Shown: in pieces, positions 1-11,499 of the stretch
How the letters are laid out: the number at the start of each line of letters is the position of its first letter
Position numbering within the stretch: position 1 is the first letter of the stretch
NCBI GenBank assembly: GCA_944474755.1
Contig: OX104113.1
Location: 21,387,432-21,451,431 of the forward strand
Direction of reading: 5' to 3'
DNA from: Limnoperna fortunei
Taxonomy: Eukaryota > Mollusca > Bivalvia > Mytilida > Modiolidae
Length of the DNA: 64,000 nucleotides
The notes under the pieces: model-generated
Databases searched by the model: none
What the model was told of the DNA's origin: nothing
The model's input: only the letters and a program-made list of their open reading frames with translations
Translations under genes and position numbers: made by a program

Positions 1-2905
1 GAATTGTTTTGAGTTAAATTGATCTGGATCAAATCCACCGCCTCCACCTCCACTTTGTCCAAGTTTTGATGAGGAAGGATCCAACATGTTCGATTGGAGC
101 TGATTTACTTTATTAGCATCAAACTGAGGAGGTTGAGAGCCTCCTCCTCCTCCACCACCTCCACCCCCTCCTGACTGTGATTGTGGATTGAAAAAGTTAA
201 ATTTCATTGTATTGAATTGGTCTGGATTAAACATGGCTCCACCACCTCCTCCGGATCCAAGCTGTGACGTAGAAGGGTCAAGCATACTAGATTGAACTTG
301 ATTTACTTTGTTTGGATCAAAGTTTGGAGGCTGACTTCCGCTGCTAGAACTGCCACCGGAACTGCTTCCACCTGAACTTGTTTGCCGTCTGCCTGTGATG
401 TTCAAATTATGATTTAAATTTGATTATGTTAGTTTATAAAATGTATATTTGCGCGAGGAAATTATATATATGATCTAAGAAATTGAGATGAATATTAGTG
501 TACCGATAACACATCAATATTATGAATTTAAAGAATAGTTGCAGATTGACGCTGCATGGTCGTTTTGTCATGGAGTAATTAATTCTTTGATGGCAAATGC
601 ACACAAATACAATTTCACCAAAATTACAAAATACTACACAGATGCGCGTTTTGTCTAATGAAGACTCATCGATGGCGCTGAACCCTTAAAAGTAATTAAA
701 CGCCAATTATATTCAGATGTTGTAGAGCTTTCATCATCAAATAACCTAGCGTTTTGCCAAATCCGGCTAAGGCCATCTACACCTTGCTTAGAATTTAAGT
801 CATTTTCAATGTCAATGCAGTTTAAGACGAAACACTATATCACAGAAGAAATCAGTGATATTCTAGCCTGACAGCACCGAAATAATACTACTGGTTTGTT
901 GATGTCGGGGATTAACAGCCCGCCAGCAAACCTCGACTCAATATCAACTAAGATACCAAGGTTATACAATTTACTACGCCACGCGTGTTTCTTCAGTGGC
1001 GCTAAAAACCTAAAAGTATACAAAATACGAACTTTGATTGACTGATTATCGAACTAAGTATAATTTAATGTAACAAAAAACATACGTCTTCCCCCTGACA
1101 TTGCATTTGGATTGAAGAAGTTAAAATTCATGCTGTTAAACTGATCGGGATTAAATCCACTGCCTCCTCCGCCACCTGAGCCTAGTTGAAGTTTCGATGG
1201 ATCAAGAAAACTGACTTGCAGCTGGTTTACTTTATTTGGATCAAAGTTCGGCATCTGACCACTACTACCACCCGAACTACTTCCACCACTCATGGTGCTG
1301 GAACTACCTCCACTACTACTGCCTCCGGAACTGCTTCCACCGCTGGATCCACCACTAGGACTGAAGGTTTAATATAAAAATGAGATAAAATTACTTTATT
1401 ATACAAGTAATTGGTATAGAAAATTATCTATGTATCTAGCTAAATAGCCTTCCGGCAGCTAATACAATGACTTGTTTTCCATTTTCATTGAATAATTTTG
1501 AAGCGAAAAAATTTAAAGTATAGAAATAATACGTCCATAAACATCTTACAACCGCGTAACATAGTTCTCATTAAACATAGGGCTTTGTTGTATGAATGGT
1601 CAGGATAATTTGTCACCTTCTGTTAATCATGTGCCTGTGAACACTGAGGTTGTGGGTGGGTCGAATTAACCGGGTACTCCGCCCCTCCTCCTAAAAAAAC
1701 TGGACTGAACATGTGCTGAAATTTGCATTAAAAAATCAAAATATAAAAGAAAAAACTTAAATTCAGTTGTAACATGTTTATTAACGAGCAATCGGACTGA
1801 CTGGTACTATTGTAGAGATGTATCTTTACTTTGCACTGGAAATTAGAGTTAAAAAAATTTGACTGTTTTTCTGAATTTTTTTTTATGTGTTTGTTTAATT
1901 GTTGTTTGTTGATTTACCCCTCTACATCTGTTAATTGAATAACTAATGGCAACCACTTCTGCACTAGAGATCTATATACTGCACAGTGTGTCAGTTTGTG
2001 GAGCTGCCATCTGTGTTTGAGACTAATTATGCTCAAACAGAATTCATATCTTCATTTTATCGCCTCACTTATAATAACACGACGACCAGTGGCAAATCCT
2101 TACTACAACTAGGCTGTTGTTACATTTACTCCTTATGTTTAGCTTTATAGCCCTTTAAAGGCATCCAATCAAAAAAGAAAATTCTGTAATCTTTTAAGCT
2201 CTTTATTGTATTAAGTGTGATTGATAAATTTGACAAAAATACGATGTGAATGATTTGATACTTAAAATCAAACTTAAATTTCGCTGCTACTTTTTTCGGG
2301 TATTTTAACATATTGCCATTTTTCTTAAATTTTACGGTTGGCTGGTTCTCAGATATCGTTTTCGTCATTGTAACTATATTTCGAATATTAATGGAGAGGT
2401 TCGCGGGGCAATTTATTTGTATATGTTTGTATTTTAATAAAAAATTTACAAAATTAAATCGCTCGGAAATAAAAAACAGAAACCTTACCTTGATTGGCTT
2501 CCGCTCCCCATGAACTGAGATGGATTCAACATGAACTGGGGTGGTTGCATGTTCTGTGATTGGGCTCCGCTAGAGCTGCTGCTGGAACTTCCTCCAGAGC
2601 TACTCGAACTTCCACCGGAAGATCCTCCGGAACTACTTCCTCCCGATGACCCTCCAGAACTCCCACCCGATGTACTATTGGTCTGCCTCACTAAATGTAA
2701 GATATGTAATTATTTCACCCGCTTAAATTTACTGTTATGAAAAATGTATTACAATAGCGCAGAACTTGCATGCAATATTTAAAAAATATTAATGAATATG
2801 ATTAATTTTATAAGAATGTTTGAAATAAATGTATAGATACATACCATTTATGGCGAGACCATGGGTAACTAGAAGAGCTACTATTAAAACTTGTGTCACC
2901 GCCAT
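1..2905 (-). CDS. Gene A: secreted Gly/Ser-rich FDPN-repeat protein, partial (runs off window start)
   Basis: I read four exons on the minus strand: 2905-2845, 2690-2489, 1360-1086 and 392-1 (open at the window edge). All junctions are GT-AG and the phases agree (1, 2, 1). Exon 1 encodes a signal peptide starting MAVTQVLIVALL. Exon 2 begins VRQTNSTSGG, is Gly/Ser-rich and ends with an NPSQFM motif. Exons 3 and 4 carry a module of about 70 residues: a Gly/Ser linker, FDPNKVNQ, a LDPS motif, a polyglycine linker, then FNPDQFN and FNFFNP. Exon 3 holds one module; exon 4 holds one and the start of a second. The exon 3/4 join creates GGRRRRQTSS, a strong proprotein-convertase-like site, so the product may be cut into units. 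There are almost no cysteines. It is likely extracellular and structural; the exact role is not known. The exon structure is well supported, the function is inference. Confidence 0.8.
632..676 (-). repeat. Degenerate hammerhead-ribozyme-like repeat
   Basis: On the minus strand this reads CGATGAGTC, a short stem, then ACAAAACGCGCATCTG and GTA. It lines up with the better copy at 16815-16858 but has substitutions in the catalytic core (CGATGA for CTGATGA, AAAA for GAAA). It lies in the third intron of gene A and is probably inactive. Confidence 0.55.
971..1000 (-). repeat. Second degenerate hammerhead-like repeat, stem II lost
   Basis: The minus strand reads GCCACTGA, then GAAACACGCGTGGCGTA. 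The first half of the core, the GAAAC box and the stem III/cleavage side resemble the copy at 16815-16858, but the stem II segment is missing. The ACCTTGGTA that follows on the minus strand also follows the 16.8 kb copy, so they belong to one family. It is in the same intron as the copy at 632-676. Confidence 0.5.
1361..2488. other. Gene A intron 2, with a SINE-tail fragment at about 1655-1725
   Basis: This is the intron between gene A exons 2 and 3. About 1655-1725 carries the words GGGTACTCCGCCCCTCCTCC and AAAACTGGACTGAAC, a worn version of the SINE tail seen better at 25.8 and 46.4 kb. I see nothing else that codes. Confidence 0.55.
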
Positions 2906-4944
2906 ATTTCGGAGTAAGTTATTAGGGTTATGACTTGTAGCTTTATTTGGGACTGTACATAAGGTCGCAGGTGTGGCCTATCAAACGTTCATGTCTAAGA
3001 TAACAGTATTCTGGCAGATGTACATGATAACCTCTTATCCAAACACTCAAATACAGTCATTTCCTCAATGACTGCTTATCACAATGCCTACATTTCAATT
3101 GTGTGATTTTCCGTAAAGTACTCGATATGGCTAAAAATGTGTTGCAGAATATCAATCAATCAATTAGATCTGATTTACTCTATACCTCAGTGCGCTTTCT
3201 CACACCATATTGCCTACAATAATGTAGATCACACTATATGAATACATCACTACATATGATAATATAAATGCAAGAATGTTTTACTTTTTGACTCCCTCTG
3301 GTAAAGTATGGAGTATTGGGTAGGAGCGGACAGTTTTGCTTTTGCTACAATGACCATACTCTTTTTTAAATGTACAAAAAGTTATCTTTATCGTGCAAAG
3401 AATGAGGAACTCTCCAAACACATTACACACTACGGTACGCGTTCAGGCTTTCCATATTATGACTGACAAACCCCAACGAGAGGGGCTTCCCTATCCGCCA
3501 CCCGATGACGCGCTGGGCTGCTAAGTGGGTCAAACACCGAGAACCCTGCCAGTATGGTCCCCGAAATTTCTAGTTATCAAATTTTTAATTTTCTTGCAGA
3601 GTCACACAAAGTCCAAACGTTCCATAAAAAAAAACGCAATTGCACGCAACATTAACTTCATAACGTACAAAAAGATGAATTATACCGTTTTTCTTCATTT
3701 ATACATATAACTATGGTATATTTACATTCTCTTTTTTCTATATAGTTTTTGATTGCTTGCACAATCCTTACAATGTTTTAAAACACACAAAATTGTGAAA
3801 ACGGAACTGTTGAACAGTCTATTCTCCCGCGACAGTAACAGAATATGACGACATAGGTTTCTGTGATCATTTTAAGATTTCGATTGGTAAATAACAATTA
3901 TTTGTGTACTTCAGAAAAAAGTTTGTTCAAAATACTATAGAAACAAAAGGATTATGTTCTTAAAATTAAACCCAAATTCTTAAATAAAGAGGATGTCTGG
4001 CAGAAGACAAAACTTGGTGGGTACTTTGAAGTAAGTCGCCAGACGTGTCACGAGCCAACCGAGTTAAGTAATGTAACAAGCTAGAAGAGTCAGTCTGGTA
4101 AAGGAAAACGTCTTACGACGAGTTAAAGAATTCATAATCATTATGGAAGTGTAATATGTACTTGAGATCAAATCACATCATCATACCCAACTATGCTTTA
4201 GTGAAACCCATCCAAGTTATTCAATTCTTTAGTGATAGTCGAATACACAGTGGGTTGTCTAATAATCATCGCTTGCGCTCAAACAATAAGCAAAGATGTT
4301 TGATTGATTGATGTTTAATAGGAATTGTACAGTTAACAGTACATAGCAATTATCCCTTTGTTCCTTTTCGAGCAAATAAAACGACAAAATATAACATGAA
4401 GATGTGTAAGCATATTTTAACATTTGTTTCCTCTCAAAAGATTGTTACAGCTATCGATTTTTACGGCCTGTTTTAAACTGTTCTGACGTATTTTGTCATG
4501 GTCTTTATATAATGTTGTTTTTAGCGGCACTAACAATTAATATATAGTAAATCTAAATAACCAGTTAAAGAACGACTTTCACGGGGACCACTTGATTTTT
4601 GTGTTTTTTCTGAAAATACCATACTTTGTACTATTTCGCACGAGAAAACAACCGACCACTGTATGATGCAATAACACATGTTATTCCAAAAGTATATAAA
4701 TAAACGAACATTTTATGTGAAATTTTGAAGTAGTAACATCTTAAACAAAATGCGGATAAAACGATTAAAAAAGATAGAATTGAATATTTATTTGCATGTT
4801 TGCATGTTACATGTATGTGTGCAAAATGACGGCGAGGCATCGAACATGGATATGCGCATGACGAAATAACGAGTCATTGATCTCCAGTTGTTTTATATTC
4901 AACTGAATTTAATAAAAAAGAGAAAATATACACCAGTATACTTG
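2906..4944. other. Intergenic, between the start of gene A and the end of gene B
   Basis: Apart from the dispersed repeat at 3281-3560 this 2 kb stretch has only short open frames without coding character. A TATA-like AAATAAAGC word on the minus strand near 2950 lies about 45 bases ahead of the gene A start and could be its core promoter. Confidence 0.5.
3281..3560 (+). repeat. Dispersed repeat, copy 1 (other copy at 31123-31395)
   Basis: This copy shares AAGTATGGAGTATTGG, a CAGGCTTTCC segment and GACGCGCTGGGCTGCT, in the same order and orientation, with 31123-31395. Both are diverged. The family is not identified; there are no clear terminal repeats. Confidence 0.6.
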
Positions 4945-4950
4945 TTTATT
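4945..4950 (-). terminator. Poly(A) signal of gene B
   Basis: AATAAA on the minus strand, about 27 bases after the gene B stop codon. The 3' UTR is therefore very short, as in the other genes of the cluster. Confidence 0.6.
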
Positions 4951-4976
4951 TGCATGTTGTTCGTATACCCATAATA

Positions 4977-7900
4977 TTATTTCATCGTGTCGTCGTTTCC
5001 ATGTCCAATTGGAGGTCTTGTACTTCCTTCCAGATTATTCACTGATCCAGAACCGTTCTCTAGAATTTCCTTCATCATTTCATTGGGATTAAAATGATAT
5101 CCAACTTTGTTTAACGTATTGGGGTCGAACTTGCTTCCAGACATTAGGTTATTCATGTTTCCCATCATTGACGACGGATTGAACATAACTTGACTTCCAC
5201 TAGCGCCGCCATTGGTAACACTTGTAGCATTATTGCCTTTAGATTGTGCCATCATTTCTTGTGGGTTAAACAGCATTCCGGAATTTATTTTACTAGGATC
5301 AAAGTTACCACCATCTTCACCTCCACCCGACAGAAGTCCTGGAATAAATCTGGAACTATTGACGTTGCTTTCGTTTTTTTCATTATTGCCTTGTAGAAAA
5401 GGTGGAATGAAATTCATGTGAATATCGTTAACCTTATTTGGATCAAACTTATAACCTTCAGCAGTGTCCTTGTCGTATCCAGGATTTTTCTCTAACATTT
5501 CAGAAGGATCAAAATGCATGTGAACTTTATTAACGTCGTTTGGGTTAAAAAACGCTTTGTTTACATCAGATGGATTGAAACTTCCCCCGAAACCTCCAAA
5601 GTCCATTCCGTTTTGTGTGTTATTACCTTTCATGCTAAATGATTCAATGTTTGCGTTGTTTGGATCAAAACTGCCCAGGAACTGAGAATTATCAAACATT
5701 CCCGTGGAAACATTATTATTTATAGTCTGAGCTTTGTCAAATGGGTTAATGAAAGAGTTTTGATTTACTTTATTTGCATCATAATATGAATTATAGCTGG
5801 ATCCAACAGACCCACTGGGTCCATACATTCCCATCTGTTGGTTGGTATTGAAACTCATTTTCTCTTGGTTTACCGACGACGGGTTAAAATTCCCCATCAT
5901 ATTAAAAATATTTGTCTCTTCGGAAGATTGTTGTGATGTTTGGTTGCGGTTGCTATTACTCAAAGCAGAAATTGAAGAAAAGGCCTGTTGATTAATCTTA
6001 TTTGGGTCAAACATTCCATTGGCAACCATCATCTGTAAAGTTTGACCGTCTCCTGTTAAAGACCCTGGTACAAAACCACTTTGTAGTTTAGTTGATTGAC
6101 CTGGGACAAACTCTTCATTAGACGTTTCTTTTCCTCTGGTGCTTCCATTCGCATTGTCTGTTGTTTGTGTTGTTGTCTGAGGCGTTGTCGTTTCTGGTAT
6201 TGATGATGTTACATTCGATTGATATGCTATTGACTCTGGTATTGTGGTAGTTTGACTCATAGTCTCATTTTCGATGGTTTGATCTGAAAACACATCTTCA
6301 GATGAAAGCCTTAGCTGAATACGTTCAGGATTAAATTCATTGTCATCTTTTATCAGTTTTTTTACATTATCATGTGGTGGTAAGTCAGACAAATGGCTAT
6401 TCAGTTGCTCTGTTCCGGGATACAAAAGACCCGGTATGAAATTTGAATCAGTATGTTGTTTCTCAGAAGCTTGTGTACTTCTTAGATTAGAAATTAATAA
6501 TGACCGTTCTTCTGCCTTTTTGTTCTTAGAATTACCAGTGTTATATACAGTTGGCATACCGTTGTTCATTAATTGTTTGTTCAGTATGTCGGCGTTGAAC
6601 ATTAGCTGAGATGGCGGCGGCGTATTTATACCTACGACGGGATACATTTGTCCTGGTTTAAACATGCCGTTATAGTCGTTCACTTTGTCAGGGTTGTATG
6701 ATAACTTCTCGCTTTGTTTAGACGTATCTTTATTCATTGACATTAACAATGCATCTGGCTTAAAGTTCATCTGTGCATTGTTGAAAGAATCAGGATTGAA
6801 GCTAACCGTCATTTGAGGAGTTTCTTTGTTCACTGTAAGAAGCAAAGAATCCGGCGGTTTAAAATTCATTTGTGCATTGTTGAATGCATTGGGATTAAAG
6901 TTTACTGACTTTTGACCAAACATTGGGTTGAACATATTTTGCTTGGAGTCTGAATCCTCCGTTGTAAATCCAGTTTGTTGTCCAACCCAGTTTTGTGGTG
7001 AAACTAAGTTCTGCTTCAGATTATAATCACCCGAGCCGAGAGCAGAAGAAGACGAAGCCATCATGTGTTGCATAAGTGCATCTGGATCAAACAGTTTGGG
7101 TTCGGTTTTTACACGTTCTGAACCAGACTGCTGGTTTTCGGACAACTTAGAGATCTGCGGAAACACCTGTTGTCCACCCATTCCAGCTGTCATCATATAA
7201 AGAGGACTAATTTGTTGCTGTGTGTTGAAATCTCCGCCATTGTTGAATTGATGCAATCCTTGAACACCTTGATTTGATCCAGTAACAGCAGTTTCCTTGT
7301 TTTCATCTTTTATGTGTAGGTCTTTACCTGTTTTTAGTTCATTATTACTTGACGTTGTTTGAACAGTTGGTTTTTGTTCCTGGTCTGTAAGCTGCTGTTT
7401 TCGTGGAATATTAATCTGTTCATTTAGTTGCGTTGACGGTGTTTGTTGGATGTTGTTACCATTATACCGCTGACTGGACAAATCGTTTGTTAGGTGAATT
7501 CCCAGAACATTCAACAGTTGTAGGGCAGACATGCTAGCTAGCTGATTTAAGTGTCCCGCAAGATTATTATCTAGAGATCCGGAGCCAACATTATTTACAT
7601 TTAAAGGCTGAACATGTTTAACTTGCTGTCCTGCAATCGTTGTCTTTGTTTCCATGTTGATATTATGTTCATCGGTCTCTTTGGGCGTACTCTTATCTGG
7701 TACGATTCCGAATATTTTTGTAAATTCATCGTCAGTCTGTAGATTTTGAAGACCCGGCAGTGATACACAGTAACAGCCTGTAAAATAACCATTTTGAGAG
7801 TCAAATAGGTTGTCGGCCAATTTTTCCCAACACACACTTTCTAATACAATGCTAACAAATAGCTTAAGGCCTGTGAATTAAATGACCTCTTCTCTATCAT

Positions 7901-9727
7901 TTACTAGTTTTGAAATGTGAAAAATTTACATCGTGAAGGCTATTGATCAGAGACATAAAATATTAAAAAAACGAAAAAATCGGTGTGTTATTGTATTCAA
8001 ATCTGCTATTGTATCTTAGTGGTTACCATTTCAGTAGGTGAGAATATGCTAAGTATTTACAAAATATTATCCTTCTTCGAATAATTTATGATATAGTTCC
8101 GAATTTTAATTATGTGTCAAGTATTTAAAAAGCTGTACTGATATTTTATGGACAAAACCGAATTTCTTCTTATGGTGAGATATACAGTTATTCTTATTTG
8201 CATAATACCCATGCAGTAAGTGGCTGTGGTCATTTTATAACTGGGAACATGATAACCCAGGAAGTGAAGAATATATGATTATTAGATTGATATTGACACT
8301 GAAGAAGGCCATCAGTTGGTCGAAAATTTTGTCATATTTATTAATAGAATCATTTTTTAGTAGAAACATCTTTAAATTTGTATCGTTGCATAATTCTCTA
8401 GATTTATATATTATTTTTTTGTTTATGCTGTATCGTCATATTGGCGATCCGATACTTAGTACGTGTATTGGTTGGTAGCTTCTTTAGACTTTATATATAT
8501 ATATATATTAATAACTTATTTCCGTGCTTAATTCAATAAATAGGATTTGAAACGGACGTGACATAATTGTTGTCATACGATCACGTGCTTAATGGATGGT
8601 CTAGACGATCTATGCAGTTCTATTAGTAGTTTGAATGACAGCAAGAGTCAGGGCTTACGGTTGATGATACCATAGCAAAACTTCAATGTATTGGAATGGG
8701 GATTTTTTATCAGGTTACGTGAAACCGTGATTTAACAAAAACGTCTTATGTTAAAGAATGATTTTGCACAACAGACAGAACTTCAGCTATCTTTATTATA
8801 CAGCGAATGTAATGATTGCAGTATAAACACAGAATTCTATACTATAAAGAAACATTATAACGGGGAACATGGTAACCCAGCATGTGAAGAATATACACAA
8901 AATTCTATACTATAAAGAAACATTATAACGGGGAACATGGTAACCCAGCATGTGAAGAATATACACAAAATTCTATACTATAAAGAAACATTATAACGGG
9001 GAACATGGTAACCCAGCATGTGAAGAATATACACAAAATTCTATACTATAAAGGAAACAACATTGTAATTATAATTTATAAATTAAATGAAAAGAGGTGT
9101 AACAGTAATAAGCTGTCAGAACCCATTATACCTGTCATTGGCTCCATGGGAACCATTGACAGGATTTTTCGCATAAAAACGCTTAACATTGACCGACAGA
9201 TATAGGTTACATACGGATAGCGATGTTTAGTGTGAAGCCTGTATTTATCTCATTGTATGTAAGCCAAGTACACTTCAGTGTACCATTTTGACTTCAAATG
9301 AAATAATAAATTATTAAATAAAAACCACAAAAATTCCAATATATTCTAACAATTTAAATTCGATAACGCATTTCGTATGAATAATTCAAATTTTACTATT
9401 TATCTATTATGGACATAGACAGACTTGTCTCTATTGAATCCGCGCTTGTTTTATATTGATTACGTTAAATAATTGTAATAAGTAAACATTTTTTAAACAA
9501 TCTGTAAATATGTAATCCTTAATAAAGAATTTTATTGTCAAGCGAAAAATTTATAGTTATGACAAACGGAATGAACAAAAGCACAATTATCACATCTGCT
9601 TGAAACTGTGTCAGGAATTTCAACAGAACATTTAAGATAAATGATAAGAATTTTCGAGTATCATAATGTTTGGAATGTTGTACTGACCTGATATAAGAAG
9701 TCCAACAAAGATGGTAAAAACTGTCAT
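4977..9727 (-). CDS. Gene B: large secreted FDPN/FNPN-repeat protein, about 946 aa
   Basis: There are two exons: 9727-9688 (signal peptide starting MTVFTIFVGLL; donor G|GTCAGT, phase 1) and 7777-4977, after acceptor TTATTTTACAG. The open frame extends upstream of 7777 but that part precedes the acceptor; the signal exon fits in phase, giving 2841 coding bases. The mature N terminus has a CYC pair; cysteine is otherwise almost absent. The protein is Asn/Gln/Met-rich. F-[DN]-P motifs recur, e.g. FNPNAFN, FNPDSFN, FDPNKIN, FNPSSVN, FDPNNAN, FNPNDVN, FDPNKVN, FDPNTLN. A second motif, F-[IV]-P-G, recurs four or five times. The middle is Thr/Ser-rich with several N-x-S/T sites, so glycosylation is plausible. 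It is the largest member of the family and the least regular. Role unknown; an extracellular matrix protein is my inference. Confidence 0.82.
8829..9052. repeat. 68-bp tandem repeat, about three units, in gene B intron
   Basis: The unit contains ATTATAACGGGGAACATGG and TAACCCAGCATGTGAAGAAT. The same word recurs at 8861, 8929 and 8997, an exact 68-base period, and the units are nearly identical, so expansion is recent. A single diverged monomer (AACTGGGAACATGATAACCC) lies at about 8232-8278. The rest of the intron (7778-9687) holds nothing I recognise. Confidence 0.85.
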
Positions 9728-11429
9728 TTTCTCATCGATGTGTTTCCCTGTGTTTTTCTAGAGCCAGGTAAAGGGTACAACACCTGTCTCCGGATAATGT
9801 TGTTATTATCTTACACATATCACGATCGTACATCATGGCAATAACGTCAGTTTACAGATTAAAACAATTATATTAGTTAATTATCTTTAAAGATTGGATA
9901 ATATTAGTACAATCCGGCTTCTGAGCCTTGATTAGACAAAACGCGACTGTCGAGCAAACTTGGTTTGTTTCGCTGTTTTTTCTTATTATTCAAGAATTTA
10001 ATGTTGGCGCCTAAAACCCAAATCGGCTATCAAACTGTTTGATTTGTGAACCGTATACATTTATTTTATCTTCACAACAGACATCAATTGATGCAGTTTA
10101 CCAATTGTTTTTTTTATTTTGATATGTTCACCCTTCCGGAACAAATGACTCTTGGCGCAATTTGACGCATTTTGACGTGTTTGGTCCCGAATAGTATTAT
10201 ACGGTAGTTCTCAAAACAATTAAGGATACCATAAAGATAGTTTTAAATTGTGTAATGAAGAGTGAGAATCAAAGGAAATAGAAGAAGAAACAGGTAGAAA
10301 ATGGTTTCTATGATGCTTCCTTGAAAAGTCGTCAAAATATCAATCTTTCTATAATGTGCTCGTATTACGCCAGAATTAACTAATTATAATTTAGTTTATT
10401 TAGACAAGTCGGCCAAAGACAGGTGAGGAAAGAAATATGTTTAGATTGACTAACGTTATATCTGTAGATAAACAGACATCATAACAAATACTCGAAACAT
10501 GGACAGTTTATACTATAGTAGTATTATTATAGACTGTCCCTGCTCGAAAGCAAAGTTTTAGAGGAGGTTAATTGATGCACAAAAGTATATAAAACACCTA
10601 TAGTACCTATGTTTATGTAAGCTCAATCTCTTCACTTCTGGTGTTACATATCGATGACTTATGGGGTTACATATGGTGTGTTTCGTTAAAGCTTGACTCA
10701 AACTCAGGATCGAAAATATTATTTTTTCAAAAGTATCGAGGGAGTTCAATGATCTGGTATCGTTTAATCTCCTACTCTGTTTTCTTAAAAATTGGTTTTA
10801 GTTTTGTATGTTACACTTGTATGTTAAAGACTTCAATAGATTCTTATAACTTTAAGGGATATGCAGTACACTGTTCTACTGTAAGCTTAAATTCATCATA
10901 AATAATTTGAGTACATTAGAAGTTGATACAAAGAAACCCAAGGTTCATAGGAACATACTGGAATTTAAACAATGAATTCAAGGCCTTGAATAGTCATGGA
11001 ATCCCCCCAAAAAAAGAAAAAAAAAGTCATGGAAAAGCCATTCTCGTCTTTCACTGCTTGGTTAGTTTAGTGTTTAGTGAATAAATATGTTAAGGCTGTA
11101 CTTGTTATATAATATACTTTAATATATTTATGTTTTATAACAAAAATTACAAAATTCTTGACAACAATTTTCTGCTGCACCATTTACTCATATTTAATGT
11201 AAATTGGACTTGTCATTAAGTGTCGTCAACACTGTCACGCTCTGTCATGGAAATGGTAACAAGGTCCTTGAAATGTCAATGAATTTTGAGACATAAAATG
11301 TGTATAAACCATGGAAACCGAATTGACATGAGTTTATAAATTTACAAAATACAAAATTATTTCCGATTTGGCATCATAAATCGATAATTGACGTCATTTT
11401 ACCCTCATGTTTGTATCATGACTTATCTG
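9728..11429. other. Divergent intergenic region between genes B and C
   Basis: Gene B starts leftward and gene C rightward from this 1.7 kb region, so both promoters must lie in or beside it. I see no coding frame and no clear TATA box on the gene B side. Confidence 0.5.
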
Positions 11430-11437
11430 TATATATA
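11430..11437 (+). promoter_or_regulatory. TATA box of gene C
   Basis: TATATATA followed by G, 63 bases ahead of the gene C start codon. With a start site about 30 bases downstream this gives a 5' UTR of roughly 35-40 bases. Confidence 0.55.
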
Positions 11438-11499
11438 GATATGGTATGCAATGTGGTTCATCCACGTGTGATCCAGTCATAACTGTCCTCACCGTCGAG

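Noticed and set aside
7778..7837. Gene B starting at an ATG before 7777 (MCWEKL or MCVGKN)
   Set aside because: That part precedes the acceptor and lacks a signal peptide; the exon at 9727-9688 supplies one in the right phase.
8829..9052. CRISPR-like direct repeats
   Set aside because: The units abut without unique spacers, and the genome is eukaryotic.
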